Assembly (NCBI GenBank): GCA_905207625.1
Contig: CAJLLT010000001.1
Location: forward strand, 62,001 to 126,000
Reading direction: 5' to 3'
Length of the DNA stretch: 64,000 nt
DNA from: an uncultured Eubacteriales bacterium
Lineage (GTDB): Bacteria; Bacillota; Clostridia; Oscillospirales; UBA644
A program made the translations under genes and the position numbers. The notes under the pieces were generated by a model. It saw only the letters and a program-made list of their open reading frames with translations, searched no databases and had not been told where the DNA came from. Below are positions 49,803 through 59,515 of this stretch, in pieces (the first letter of the stretch is position 1; each line of letters begins with the position of its first letter).

Positions 49803-49831
49803 ATTGTATCACATATTTTTGCATTTTGCAA
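49803..49831 (-). promoter_or_regulatory. Promoter of the glycine riboswitch-symporter transcript
   Basis: Minus-strand TTGCAA (49826-49831) and TACAAT (49803-49808) with a 17-base spacer. Confidence 0.65.
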
Positions 49832-49971
49832 GCCTTTTTGATAAAATTAATCAAAAATTTGCATATCAGGAGCAGTTTCCCACTCACCGTTATACACCAA
49901 GCCCCCTCTTTTTTCCAAGGAAAGGCTGATATACAGACTCCCCGGCTTTCAAAAAACACATCGGATGATAC

Positions 49972-50000
49972 TTGACATAGCTCCGAAACGGATATATAAT
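49972..50000 (+). promoter_or_regulatory. Consensus promoter of the flavin reductase gene
   Basis: TTGACA (49972-49977) and TATAAT (49995-50000) with a 17-base spacer, giving a leader of about 109 bases. Confidence 0.8.
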
Positions 50001-50115
50001 TGTATATGAAGATATTGTTGCGCAAATATTAAATAAGCAAAGAATATAATTGACAGCAGACGCAGACTCAACCGGATTTCCGGATCCTTAACTCAATAAT
50101 AAAGGAGACTGTACC

Positions 50116-51042
50116 ATGAGCAGTTTTGAAAACCTCCGCATTGTTGACAACTTTTACCAGACATCACTGTTTTTCCCCATGCCCACAGTCATAATCAGCA
50201 CACTCTGCGAAGACGGTTCCACAAACCTCGGGCCCTATTCACTGGTTCAACCCTATTATGTGGCAGGGAAAGATTTCTACGCAATGCTCCTGAGTTGCCG
50301 TAACTCGTCGAACACGGCGCAGAATATTCTCCGGAACGGGAAATGCGCACTGAACTTCATAACCGATGATCCGAAGAACTTCAAAGAAGCGGTCAAGCTT
50401 TCCTGGCCCGGAGATAAACCTTCGGAGAAAATGCCGAAATGCAGATTCCGTTTTGAAAAGAGCCTTATTGAGGAGGAGACCGGAGAAAAAAGGCCTATGG
50501 TCCTTACCGATGCCGTTGAAGCACTCGAGTGCACCTGGGTACGACAGCTGGACGGAGCGGACCGGGATGAACCGGGACAGCTGTCAGGTTATGAGCCTCC
50601 GTACCACGATTTCAACGGCATTACGAGTAAATTCGGAGCTCATTTCATCCTCCGCATTGACAAGATACTGATGAAGAAAAAATACAGTGACGCCATCATA
50701 AACGGCGTCAGGGCAAAGGATTTTCCGCCCCTTCCCGTGGATTACGGTTACAGGGATTCAAAGAATTTCTGGTTTCATAAGAAAGCGAAAATGAGGGCAG
50801 AACTTCTTCAGGTGCGGAAAACATCCATAGAGTCAGTCCGTTATGCGGCAAACCGTACGGACGACAAGGTCAAATTCACAGATGACGCGTTGGAAACTAT
50901 CCTCGGGGTACCCCGTGTATTTCTGCCGGTGGTCCTCAAGGGCTGCGTTGCCTGGGCAAAGGAAAACGGAGTGGAACTTGTCACCGCCGAACATATGAAG
51001 ATCATCAACGACAAACGTGCCAGGGAAAAAAGCAGAAAATGA
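50116..51042 (+). CDS. Flavin reductase-like protein with C-terminal PCP-reductase-type domain
   Basis: A 308-residue protein. Residues about 15-200 form a split-barrel FMN-binding flavoredoxin domain (MPTVIISTLCEDGSTNLGPYSLVQPYYV, RNSSNTAQNILRNGKCALNFI). The last 55 residues (FTDDALETILGVPRVFLPVVLKGCVAWAKENGVELVTAEHM) resemble the small PCP_red domain found at the end of protochlorophyllide and nitrogenase-type reductases. It may reduce or carry flavin for an unknown partner. It is monocistronic. Confidence 0.8.
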   Translation: MSSFENLRIVDNFYQTSLFFPMPTVIISTLCEDGSTNLGPYSLVQPYYVAGKDFYAMLLSCRNSSNTAQNILRNGKCALNFITDDPKNFKEAVKLSWPGDKPSEKMPKCRFRFEKSLIEEETGEKRPMVLTDAVEALECTWVRQLDGADRDEPGQLSGYEPPYHDFNGITSKFGAHFILRIDKILMKKKYSDAIINGVRAKDFPPLPVDYGYRDSKNFWFHKKAKMRAELLQVRKTSIESVRYAANRTDDKVKFTDDALETILGVPRVFLPVVLKGCVAWAKENGVELVTAEHMKIINDKRAREKSRK

Positions 51043-51109
51043 CACGACCGTAGTCGGCTCCGGATAAACCCCATACCCTAACAGGCAACCGTTTTTCCGC
51101 ACAGCAAAC

Positions 51110-51143
51110 GGCGGGAGCGAATTCAATCGCTCCCGCCCGATTT
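51110..51143 (+). terminator. Terminator of the flavin reductase gene
   Basis: GGCGGGAGCGA (51110-51120) pairs with TCGCTCCCGCC (51127-51137), followed by CGATTTTTC on the plus strand; it also lies at the end of the convergent surface-protein gene. Confidence 0.8.
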
Positions 51144-51144
51144 T

Positions 51145-54100
51145 TCATTCTCTGCGGTTTTTCCTCTTCACAAGGAATATCGCAATAAAAATGACAATGC
51201 CGCCGCAGACAAGAAAAACTATCCAGAGAACAGGATCCGCATCTTCTTGTGCAGGATCGGTATCACCGTCATCCCCGGTTTTTTCCGTCAGGGTATCTTC
51301 CTTTGAGATCTCCGCCGAGCCGTTTTCATCCCTGAAATATTTTCCGCAATCGGCACAGTACCAATACTCAATATTCCCTTCTTCGGTCTTCGTGGAGGGC
51401 TTTTCGGGAATATGGGTGAGACTGAGATGGTTTCCGGGATCAACGTTTCCGTAGCTTTCGCCGCAGACATCGCAACGGGCTTTTTCCCCGCAGGTCGCAA
51501 AACCGCCCTTATGCCCTGCGGCAGGAATTTCCGTACCCGATGAAAGCTTTTCACCGCATCCCGAACAGTAAGTGTCCCCGGTATATCCGTTTCCGGTACA
51601 GGTTTCCGGAATGACGTTCCTGAGTTCTGTACCTCCGGTGTGACAGGAAGGGTCGAAATCGCCGTAACTGTTTCCGCAAAGCACGCATACGGCCTTTGTG
51701 TGGCAGTTCGCCGTTCCTCCCGTGTGATCGCAACCGTAGCCGCAATCCTCACATATACCGTTCTTCCACCGGTGCTTCTCCTCCGGAACAACAGTCTTAT
51801 TGCAGCAGCTCCATACCTTTTCGTGAGTATCTTCCGTTCTGATCCAATCCGCAGTCCCGTCATGATTTTCCGGAGCAATATCGCCGTACCTGCCGTGACA
51901 TATACCGCATTCAGCCTTTTCCGTACAGGTAGCGGTGCCCCCGGTGCAGAGAGCCGTCTGAACTCCGTATACACATCCTATCATACCGCACCGGCGGGTA
52001 TGTGTTCCGTTGCCGTTCGGCAGCAACTCTCCGTAGCTGTGTCCTGTTCTTGCGGCGGTTAGGACGTATCCGCATTCGCAAAGAACCGCCGTGGTGCAGT
52101 CTCCGTCATCAATTCCGGAATGAGGGACTTTCATATCTGAAGCTAAGCAACCCGGATTCATACACCCGTGCCAGTGGCCGGAAACATCCTTTTGCCATCC
52201 GCCGCTGAAATCGTGGAAAGGTCTTGCTCCGGTGACAATATATCCGCATTCGCAGAAAACTGCGGTCATACAGTTACCGTCATCAAAACCTCTGTGCGCC
52301 GTTTTCCTGTCCGTCGCATAGCAACCTCGGTTCCGGCATCTGTGCCAATGCCCGATAGAATCGCCGTACAATTCCCCGCTGAAATCGTGAAACGGCTTTG
52401 CCGGCCTGACCGTATATCCGCATTCACAGATAACCGCCGTTGTGCAGTTTCCGTCGTCAATGTCACTGTGAGCGGTCTTCCCGTCGGAAACGGTACAGTC
52501 CGCGTTCCGGCAGACATGCCAGTGCCCGGTACCGTCCTTCTGCCATCCGCCGGAAAAATCATGGGACGGCAAAGCGCCCTTAATTGTATATCCGCACTCG
52601 CAAATCACAGCAGTAGAACAGTCTCCGTCATCGACTCCGTAATGTCCCGACTTTGGCTCAACCGCAGTGCATCCCTGACTCCGGCAGGTATGCCAGTGCC
52701 CGGAATCATCCTTTTCCCATTCTCCGGCGAAATCGTGGGAGGATTTTGCCTCTTTAACGGTATATCCGCATTCGCAGACAACTGCCGTCAAGCAGTTACC
52801 GTCATCGGCGTCAATGTGGGACACCCTGGTATCGGTCACAAGACAGCCCTCGTTTGCGCATTTATGCCAATGTCCGCTTTCGTCCGAAACCCATGCACCG
52901 GTGAAATCATGAGCCTTTGCGGCTATGACCTCAATGTCTCGGTGATAAACGCAGTAAACGGGGGTCGTACAGTCACCGTCGTCCGTTTCCGGAGTATGTC
53001 CGTTGTTGACGGTTACGGTAATTTCTGTCGTATTTCCGGCATTGTCTGTTACGGTTACTGTCTGCGGACCGTCTGCGGCAAAAATGGTGAACCGGTTGTT
53101 TTCATCCGGAGTTACCAAGACCCGGTTCACGGTAACGGTTTTTATATGTTTTTCCGTGACCGTAACGATCTGTTCGGAACAATATGTCTTACCGTTCTCA
53201 ATACCGCTGATGACGGGAGCTGTCCTGTCTATGACAATACCGCCGGAACAAATGTAACTGGAGTTATTCTGGATATCGGTCAGTCTGACATATATTATAT
53301 ACTCACCGTCTGAGCTGAGGTCAAAGGGTCCGGAGTATTCCGTAAATGACAGGTCGTCAAGTTCGGCACCGGTCAGTTTCCTGCTGCTCAGAAAGTATTC
53401 TATCCTCACATCTTTACCGCTGTTGTCGGAGGCGGTGACGGAAACTCTCTGCGCTTCCCTGAAAAAGAAATCGAAACCAATGTCTTCCTGGAAGCTGTCC
53501 CACCTGTTCGTACCGGATCCGATGCTGATTTCCCCGACCGGATTCTCGGTATCCAGCCACTGAGCCGTCAGAGTGACAGTCATAACAGTATCGTTTTCCG
53601 CAATATCACCGTAGGCCATATCCGCCGTCACGGTGTATTCGCCGGATCTCCAGCCCAGGAAGACACAGCCCATCTTTTCAGGGTCTGCCACTCCTTCAAG
53701 GACTGTATCCGACCACCTGACACCGGTTCTGGTTCCAATTTCCGTACCGCCGTCAGTATCAAATATAACAGTATAACCGGACTTAATCTCCCATACAGGG
53801 TAAAGTACCGCATGCTCATCGGCAAGATATGTATCCCCAAGAGAGTATTCGGTTGAGCCTTCACCGGAAGTTTTCCAACCGGTCTGGGTGTATCCCGGAC
53901 GGGTGAAAACCGCTCCCTTCAGGATCAGAGCCTCACCGTAGATCTTGGTATCGGTCAGGGAAACCGTTTCCACGGTATTATCATCCGGCATATATGTGAC
54001 CGTGTACCGGGACAGTTCCCATTTAGCGTAGAAAGTCTTGTTTCCGGAATCCGTTCCGCTTATTTCGGTAACAGGTGATCCCGAATAATCCTCAGTCGTA

Positions 54101-56568
54101 TACCAGCCTTTAAAGGTGTGCCCGGGGTATGATATATCCTCTGCCGTAGGAAGAACGGCGCCTACACCGTAAATGTAGCCGGAAACATCCTTTCCCTCAG
54201 AAATTGTCCCGCCACCGGTTTCAAGGGTCACGGTATAATTCAGAGCCCCCCAGGCAGCTGTCAGAGATGTCACGGTTCCCGGAACGTTTTCGCCCGGAGT
54301 ATAAAGATTTCCGTCACTCCCCATCCATCGGAAATAATTCTCCTCATTTCCGTCGGGTCGGGTCAGGCCCTCAGATGCCGGGGCGGCAAAAGCACTGCCC
54401 CGTTTCACCACAATACTGATGTCCTCAGTGCTTCCCCCAAGACTGCCGCCGTTCAGAGAAATCCTCACGGTTTTCAGTCCGTCTGTTCCGAGGGATCCGG
54501 GATTCATTATCTCAAGTACGGGGCGGTAACCACCCACATCGTTTTCATGACTTTCCGCCATTATACTGCGTGTACCGCCTTCAGAGCTGTATCCCCGGTA
54601 AAAGCGGTAACTATTGGTGGTACCGACATTTGAAGAAGTATCCTGCCCGCAGCTGTATATCTTAGACCAGTTTTTGATATATCCGACGGTGTTATCGTCG
54701 TCAGCCTGAGCCGCAAGATTCAGGATCTCATCCCACTCATTGTTCTGCGGAGTAGTCCAGAGAACAAGTTGTCCGCTGGGAGCCCGGATGGCTTCATTCA
54801 TTCTTCCCACAGACGGGGCACGCAGAGTATAATCGATGCCTCCGCTTACATAATTCCTGCCGAAGATCAGATTCTCCGCATTAAGACTGTTCCATTCAAC
54901 GGTATGAGTCAGCACATGGTCCGAAATAAACAGACTGTGGTCATAGGTATAGCCGTACCGCCCGTTGGAATCGGTCGTTTCCGAGGCTGAAACAGAAGCT
55001 TCCGCAACCCCGTCCGCAACCTTTTTCAGTACATAGGCATTAATCGTTCCGGTATAGGTAAACGGCACCCAATGCATGGAGGTATCGGGAATGGAAACGA
55101 CTCCACGGGACACACCGCTGTTTACGGTTCCCGGGATTTCCACTCCGGACAGATCAAACCAATAGGTCGTACCCGGGACAAGGTCAAACTGGGGTATTGC
55201 CACCCATAGCGCAGTCAGTCCGGTAACGTTTCCCGGAACTTCGCTGCCGGGCGCATAAAGGTTTCCGTCGCTTCCGAGCCACCGGAAATAAGTACCCCAG
55301 CTGTCCCGATTCGGTCGGATCAGTCCTCCCGTACCCGGAGCGGTAAAGGCTTTACCGGATATTGCTACAATTTTTACTGTTCCTTCTATGTTTCCCCCGA
55401 TACTGCCGCCGTTCAGGTCTATATGCACGGTCCTCAGGCTTCCGAAGGTCAGCGCAGTGCCGTCGTACAGATATTTGCTGCTCTGGATCTCAAGAACGGG
55501 ACGGTAACCGATGTAATCGGAATGGTGAGAATAGTCTCCATGGTTATAAAACCTGGACGATACTTTGCCCCGGATCGTCCGGTAAGGACGCGAAGTATCA
55601 ACATTTGTCTCCTGTCCCCAGGAGTAGAGTTCACTCCAGTTTTTTATGTAACCGGAAGTATTATCCCTGTACCCCTGCTTTGCCTTATCAAGAATGGCAT
55701 CCCACTCATTGCCTTCGGGAACGCCGTGTTTGCTTTCGTCAATTTCCCACCCCTCGTCGCCGCTTCCGGCAGACGGAGCCCTCAGCATGTAAAACACGCC
55801 TCGGCTTTCATACAGATTTCCGAATATTCTGTATTTCTGAGCCAGAGCATCCCAGCTTACATCGTAGGTTACATTGTAATCCGCAACAAACAGACTGTGG
55901 GGAAACCTAAAAGCTTCCGCGAACTCGTCAGTCATCACCCCCTCAGACTGAATCCTGTATGCGTCCACCGTTCCAGTATAGGTAAACGGTACCCAATGCA
56001 AAGAGGTATCCGGAAGTGCGGCAGCACCGTTCGGCGTGCCTCCGTTCACCGTCCCGGGGATATCCTCACCGGAAAGGTCAAAGTAATAAGTTCCGCCCAG
56101 TTCGAGACGAAACTGTTCGTCAGGCGCGTCCGGATCCCTGCTGTTCCTCAAAACACCGTAGTCGTCAAAAAACAGCGCCCTTCCCTCATAACCGGGGATA
56201 TCCTCATGCCAGCCGGTCTGCATGACACCATCGTCGTCAAAGTAGAACCAGCAACCTTCCCAGCCCGGAATATCGGTCTGCCATCCGGTCTGCATGGCGC
56301 CCCTTTCGTTAAAGTAAAACCAACAGCCGGACCAGCCCGTGAGATCCGTCCGGAAACCGGTCACCATAATACCGTTTTCGTCGAAATAGTACCAGGAACC
56401 CTCCTCATACCAACCGGTTTTCCTCGTACCGTTGTAGTTAAGATAGTACCAGTTGCCGTCATCATCCTGCTGCCAGCCGACCACTATATTTTCGGCAAAA
56501 GCCCTTGTCGGCAAAATCAAAAGTGTCAGGCACAGGCACAACAGTACCGCCAGCAGTCTCTTTTTCAT
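51145..56568 (-). CDS. Giant surface protein with cell-wall-binding, InlB-like and His/Cys-rich repeats
   Basis: About 1,807 residues. A signal peptide (1-26) is followed by glucan/choline-binding-type repeats (WYYLNYNGTRKTGWY, CWFYFNERGAMQTGWQ). Two copies of a large domain follow, each with IPDTSMHWVPFTYTGT-like and YIKNWSKIYSCGQD-like motifs. Then come InlB/Flg_new repeats (GHTFKGWYTTEDYSGSPV), an Ig-like part, and at least five 58-residue repeats (DDGNCTTAVICECGYTV ... SGHWHTCRSQGC). The end is a membrane helix and KRKNRRE; there is no LPxTG. It is probably an adhesin anchored at both wall and membrane. ATG 56568 has AGGAGG ten bases upstream. Confidence 0.85.
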   Translation of the reverse strand: MKKRLLAVLLCLCLTLLILPTRAFAENIVVGWQQDDDGNWYYLNYNGTRKTGWYEEGSWYYFDENGIMVTGFRTDLTGWSGCWFYFNERGAMQTGWQTDIPGWEGCWFYFDDDGVMQTGWHEDIPGYEGRALFFDDYGVLRNSRDPDAPDEQFRLELGGTYYFDLSGEDIPGTVNGGTPNGAAALPDTSLHWVPFTYTGTVDAYRIQSEGVMTDEFAEAFRFPHSLFVADYNVTYDVSWDALAQKYRIFGNLYESRGVFYMLRAPSAGSGDEGWEIDESKHGVPEGNEWDAILDKAKQGYRDNTSGYIKNWSELYSWGQETNVDTSRPYRTIRGKVSSRFYNHGDYSHHSDYIGYRPVLEIQSSKYLYDGTALTFGSLRTVHIDLNGGSIGGNIEGTVKIVAISGKAFTAPGTGGLIRPNRDSWGTYFRWLGSDGNLYAPGSEVPGNVTGLTALWVAIPQFDLVPGTTYWFDLSGVEIPGTVNSGVSRGVVSIPDTSMHWVPFTYTGTINAYVLKKVADGVAEASVSASETTDSNGRYGYTYDHSLFISDHVLTHTVEWNSLNAENLIFGRNYVSGGIDYTLRAPSVGRMNEAIRAPSGQLVLWTTPQNNEWDEILNLAAQADDDNTVGYIKNWSKIYSCGQDTSSNVGTTNSYRFYRGYSSEGGTRSIMAESHENDVGGYRPVLEIMNPGSLGTDGLKTVRISLNGGSLGGSTEDISIVVKRGSAFAAPASEGLTRPDGNEENYFRWMGSDGNLYTPGENVPGTVTSLTAAWGALNYTVTLETGGGTISEGKDVSGYIYGVGAVLPTAEDISYPGHTFKGWYTTEDYSGSPVTEISGTDSGNKTFYAKWELSRYTVTYMPDDNTVETVSLTDTKIYGEALILKGAVFTRPGYTQTGWKTSGEGSTEYSLGDTYLADEHAVLYPVWEIKSGYTVIFDTDGGTEIGTRTGVRWSDTVLEGVADPEKMGCVFLGWRSGEYTVTADMAYGDIAENDTVMTVTLTAQWLDTENPVGEISIGSGTNRWDSFQEDIGFDFFFREAQRVSVTASDNSGKDVRIEYFLSSRKLTGAELDDLSFTEYSGPFDLSSDGEYIIYVRLTDIQNNSSYICSGGIVIDRTAPVISGIENGKTYCSEQIVTVTEKHIKTVTVNRVLVTPDENNRFTIFAADGPQTVTVTDNAGNTTEITVTVNNGHTPETDDGDCTTPVYCVYHRDIEVIAAKAHDFTGAWVSDESGHWHKCANEGCLVTDTRVSHIDADDGNCLTAVVCECGYTVKEAKSSHDFAGEWEKDDSGHWHTCRSQGCTAVEPKSGHYGVDDGDCSTAVICECGYTIKGALPSHDFSGGWQKDGTGHWHVCRNADCTVSDGKTAHSDIDDGNCTTAVICECGYTVRPAKPFHDFSGELYGDSIGHWHRCRNRGCYATDRKTAHRGFDDGNCMTAVFCECGYIVTGARPFHDFSGGWQKDVSGHWHGCMNPGCLASDMKVPHSGIDDGDCTTAVLCECGYVLTAARTGHSYGELLPNGNGTHTRRCGMIGCVYGVQTALCTGGTATCTEKAECGICHGRYGDIAPENHDGTADWIRTEDTHEKVWSCCNKTVVPEEKHRWKNGICEDCGYGCDHTGGTANCHTKAVCVLCGNSYGDFDPSCHTGGTELRNVIPETCTGNGYTGDTYCSGCGEKLSSGTEIPAAGHKGGFATCGEKARCDVCGESYGNVDPGNHLSLTHIPEKPSTKTEEGNIEYWYCADCGKYFRDENGSAEISKEDTLTEKTGDDGDTDPAQEDADPVLWIVFLVCGGIVIFIAIFLVKRKNRRE
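52050..52960 (-). repeat. Tandem 174-bp repeats encoding His/Cys-rich units
   Basis: Within the surface-protein gene at least five consecutive units of about 58 codons share DDG[ND]C-TAV-CECGY, a HDFSG motif and GHWH-C----C. The paired Cys and His residues suggest metal-binding modules. A diverged unit precedes the run and a partial one follows it. Confidence 0.75.
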
Positions 56569-56756
56569 TCCTTTCAATCCTCCTGTTAATATGGCACAAA
56601 GCTCTCATTGAGTTTTTTCAGCCCCTGATCCATACGGAACACGGACTTGCCCCGAAGCTGCGGGGGAAACAGTGTCAAAAACAGTCATGTGTTAATGCAT
56701 ACTTTTAAAGGTTCCGGACAGTGAACAGTGTTTCAATTGAAGCGGTACCCGTATTA

Positions 56757-56785
56757 ATTATACCATTTTCAGCCTGAAAAAGCAA
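56757..56785 (-). promoter_or_regulatory. Probable promoter of the giant surface protein
   Basis: Minus-strand TTGCTT (56780-56785) and TATAAT (56757-56762) with a 17-base spacer. The leader to ATG 56568 is about 180 bases, unusually long, and holds no gene I can see. The rest of the gap to 56992 is also without a visible gene. Confidence 0.6.
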
Positions 56786-56992
56786 GCATCCAAAGCAATA
56801 AACTCCGACATTTCGGAAAATTTCCGTAATTTACAACGCAACAGTGTTCTTACAGGCGGTCAATATACGGATCGGAAACCTGCATTGCCGGCGATTTTAC
56901 AGGAAAAAATGCGTTATACGCAGCTCAACGTTTTTCACAAGGAACAGTTACCGTTTCAAAGCAAAAGGAAGAAGCCAGTAAAGGTTTCTTCC

Positions 56993-57835
56993 TCAGTCCG
57001 GCGGCAAACACCCCAAACAAAGCTCAGAGCCTGTGGACAGATACGTCAGACGCGCCCCCAGGCGGTCTTTCATTTTTTCGCACGCCTCCGTGCCGGTGCA
57101 GTGGCAGGTGTAATAAGATGCATTGCTCTGCGCCAGGGCGGCGGCGACACTGTCAATGTATGCGTCACTTTCATAGCGCCGGGCGGCAGGTTCGTAAAGG
57201 TGAAAACCGCCGACAACATCCGTAGGACAATCCCCCGTAACAGTTTTTGCTTCACGGAGAATATTCACAATACCCGAATGTGCGCATCCGCAAAACAGGA
57301 CCCTTCTGTTACCGGAACGGACGAGAAGATTTTGCTCATGACAAAAATCATCCGGAACTATCCTGCCGTCTTTTTTCGTAAACAGATTGCCATCGGATCC
57401 GGGTAACGGAAATTCCCCCGAAACATTTGAAAAAAGCATGATTTCGTCGTCTGTCACGCAATTGTCGCCGACAAATACAAATCTGTCCGGGGACACAAGA
57501 CGGGTGTCTATGCCGGCGTAAAACGGAATGCCCAGAACTTTGACATAGTGCTTTTCCAGGGCTTGCGGGCGAATATAGATTTTTGCTTTCCTGTTGTTTT
57601 CCAGAAAATATTTCAATCCGCCGCAGTGATCGACATGACCATGGGAGAGCACTGCGGTATCGACATCGGAAATATCCACCCCGAGAGCCTCTGCGTTTTT
57701 CAGGAATAAACCATCCGGCCCCATATCAAACAGTATTCTGTGATTTTTTGTTTCTATATACAAAGAAAGCCCGTGTCTGCATTTCAAGCCCGAAGTCCCC
57801 CGGGTGTTTTCCAACAATACGATGATCTTTACCAT
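56993..57835 (-). CDS. MBL-fold metallohydrolase
   Basis: The 280-residue enzyme has the metallo-beta-lactamase HxHxDH motif in VLSHGHVDHCGG, a later FCGCAHSGIVNIL and GGFHLYEPAAR, and a C-terminal YTCHCTG. This is the branch annotated as 7,8-dihydropterin-6-yl-methyl-aminobenzene-phosphate synthase-like. It probably acts on a small phosphorylated substrate or thioester. ATG 57835 starts MVKIIVLLENTRG, typical of the group. It stands alone. Confidence 0.85.
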   Translation of the reverse strand: MVKIIVLLENTRGTSGLKCRHGLSLYIETKNHRILFDMGPDGLFLKNAEALGVDISDVDTAVLSHGHVDHCGGLKYFLENNRKAKIYIRPQALEKHYVKVLGIPFYAGIDTRLVSPDRFVFVGDNCVTDDEIMLFSNVSGEFPLPGSDGNLFTKKDGRIVPDDFCHEQNLLVRSGNRRVLFCGCAHSGIVNILREAKTVTGDCPTDVVGGFHLYEPAARRYESDAYIDSVAAALAQSNASYYTCHCTGTEACEKMKDRLGARLTYLSTGSELCLGCLPPD

Positions 57836-58115
57836 AAGTTATTGATTATTCCTCATAATTCTTTTGTACGGTCTGTCCCACAGGCTCCCGGTTTCTTTGT
57901 TCCGGTTCCGCGCCCTTTTCCGTAAACGGCATGCCGTCCGCCAACCCGGATTTGAAATGTCTCCCGAACGGTTTCCAGTGATTTCTTTGCGTTTTCCCCT
58001 TTGACCGAATATAATTTGTTTTTCGCGACGGGCTTTCACCGTGATGAACCATATATCGCTTTGAGGTTTTCTCAGGATAAACCGGGAAAGTATCCAATGA
58101 CCCTTTGAAAACGCA
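57836..58115. other. 280-base gap without a recognisable gene
   Basis: Open frames here are short or of atypical composition, and none begins with a ribosome binding site. It may be decayed sequence at the edge of the accessory zone. Confidence 0.4.
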
Positions 58116-58862
58116 TTACCCCTGCACGCCCGCAAGCGCCAGAAACTTCTTGTCGGACTGTATCGCCTGCGTAAGAAATTTCCCGTCACGGAACAGGGCA
58201 TACGTCGTAACGGGTGTGGGTGCGTTCTGAGCGGCTTCCCTGTTTGTAATATGAATGACTTTCAGGGGAATGCAGTGCTCCTTGGCAACCTCCTGCACTC
58301 TGGGGACCCAGTAATATGTGAACGGGCACTGATCGGTATAGTAGAGGACAAAGCCTTCCCCCTCTGTCGCCGGATGCTTGGCGCAGTCCCTGAATTTCGG
58401 CGGAGCGGCTTCCGGGTCAAGGGGCAGATACATCAGATCTATCCCGCAATCTGACACGTCAGCCACGGAAAAACCTTTGTACTCCATATATTTCGGGTCA
58501 GAGAGAAATTCTTTTTTTCTTCCCTCGGAGGATAGGATACAGACGCCTTTTCTTCCCTGTTCCCGCGCGTCCCATATGCATTCGGAAAGCAGGTCGTTAG
58601 AATACCCGTGTCCTTTCATTGACCCCGCGATCCACAGACAGCTGATATATAAATATCCGTCCGCATCAATGGGCACCCACGCGTTTTCCGCCGGAATATA
58701 TTCGATAAAGCACTTTCCACGCTCTTCACTCCGGTAAAAGACGAGCCCCTCGTCAAAACGCTGTTTCATCCATTCCTTCTTCGCAAGGCTCTGCTTACCG
58801 GACATGGCGCAGCAGATGTGCTCTTTGTCAATGTTGTCTTTTGTGATCCTTATGTAGTTCAT
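58116..58862 (-). CDS. GNAT acetyltransferase with YoaP-type thioredoxin-like C-terminus
   Basis: A 248-residue protein: an N-terminal GNAT domain (YLYISCLWIAGSMKGHGYSNDLL with the Q/RxxGxG/A-like pyrophosphate loop) followed by a YoaP-type domain with YYTDQCPFTYYWVPRVQEVAKEH and the cis-Pro-like TPVTTYALFRDGKFLT. The acceptor is unknown; relatives are often annotated with heavy-metal or drug resistance. It starts at ATG 58862. Confidence 0.82.
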   Translation of the reverse strand: MNYIRITKDNIDKEHICCAMSGKQSLAKKEWMKQRFDEGLVFYRSEERGKCFIEYIPAENAWVPIDADGYLYISCLWIAGSMKGHGYSNDLLSECIWDAREQGRKGVCILSSEGRKKEFLSDPKYMEYKGFSVADVSDCGIDLMYLPLDPEAAPPKFRDCAKHPATEGEGFVLYYTDQCPFTYYWVPRVQEVAKEHCIPLKVIHITNREAAQNAPTPVTTYALFRDGKFLTQAIQSDKKFLALAGVQG

Positions 58863-59230
58863 TTATCTTCCTCCGGTTCAAAAAATCTTTCATAGTTTCT
58901 GACTGACCGGCGGATGTCAGCCCGCTCCGCAGGATTACCGTATCCCGTTCTGCCTCCGGTCGCCCCTCCCCGGCATCCGCTCCGCCGTGGTATTTTTCAT
59001 TCAGTCCGCAGTTTGCCGCTTCTTCCGCTCACAAATCCCGGTTTATCGAATAAACGTCCCGGTTTTCATATCCGGTCTCCATGCGGCGCAGCTTCGCCTC
59101 CGGCGTGATACTCACCTCCACGGTAAAACATTCGTCGGTACATTGTCAGTTCACATAAGTGTACTTATGAAAGTATCCTCTGAGACTTTTTCATCCTGCG
59201 CAAAAGCAGCTTTCCGAAATTTTCGGATAT
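58863..59230. other. 368-base gap without a recognisable gene
   Basis: On the minus strand a short GTG frame (VSITPEAKLRRMETGYENRD) follows a GGAGG, but I know no relative and its end is abrupt. Otherwise nothing is recognisable. The region lies between YoaP and a gene scar and is probably decayed. Confidence 0.4.
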
Positions 59231-59515
59231 TCATAATTCATCTGTACCGTACATTTTGAAAAACTGGCGGACATGCCGCTCAACCATCCCGAGGATTCCC
59301 TCCTCCCGCTCCGGTTCTCGGTCACATAGATTGATCCACACGGAAACGGGTAGACAAAACTGAGCCGCCATGATCTCCGGATCATTGTCTGTCAGCTTCT
59401 TCTGCCGGATAAGAAATCTCATGAGTCCGGTGAAATAACGCATAACGTCCGTATAGCTCTGTTTGGTCTGAAGTGATTTCAGGTTCGGATTCTGAAACTG
59501 TTCAATGATCAGCAT
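59231..59515 (-). pseudogene. TetR-family regulator remnant, C-terminal part only
   Basis: The frame reads MLIIEQFQNPNLKSLQTK ... EIMAAQFCLPVSVWINLCDREPEREEGILGMVERHVRQFFKMYG, the ligand-binding C-terminus of a TetR/AcrR subfamily. In the frame upstream the match runs a few residues further (LFGKSRK) before a TGA. The helix-turn-helix half is missing. The break joins directly to the 5' end of a CPBP protease gene. Confidence 0.75.

Noticed and set aside
57839..58201. 120-codon minus-strand frame overlapping the end of the YoaP gene
   Set aside because: Arg-rich composition of a shifted frame, no ribosome binding site and no recognisable motif.
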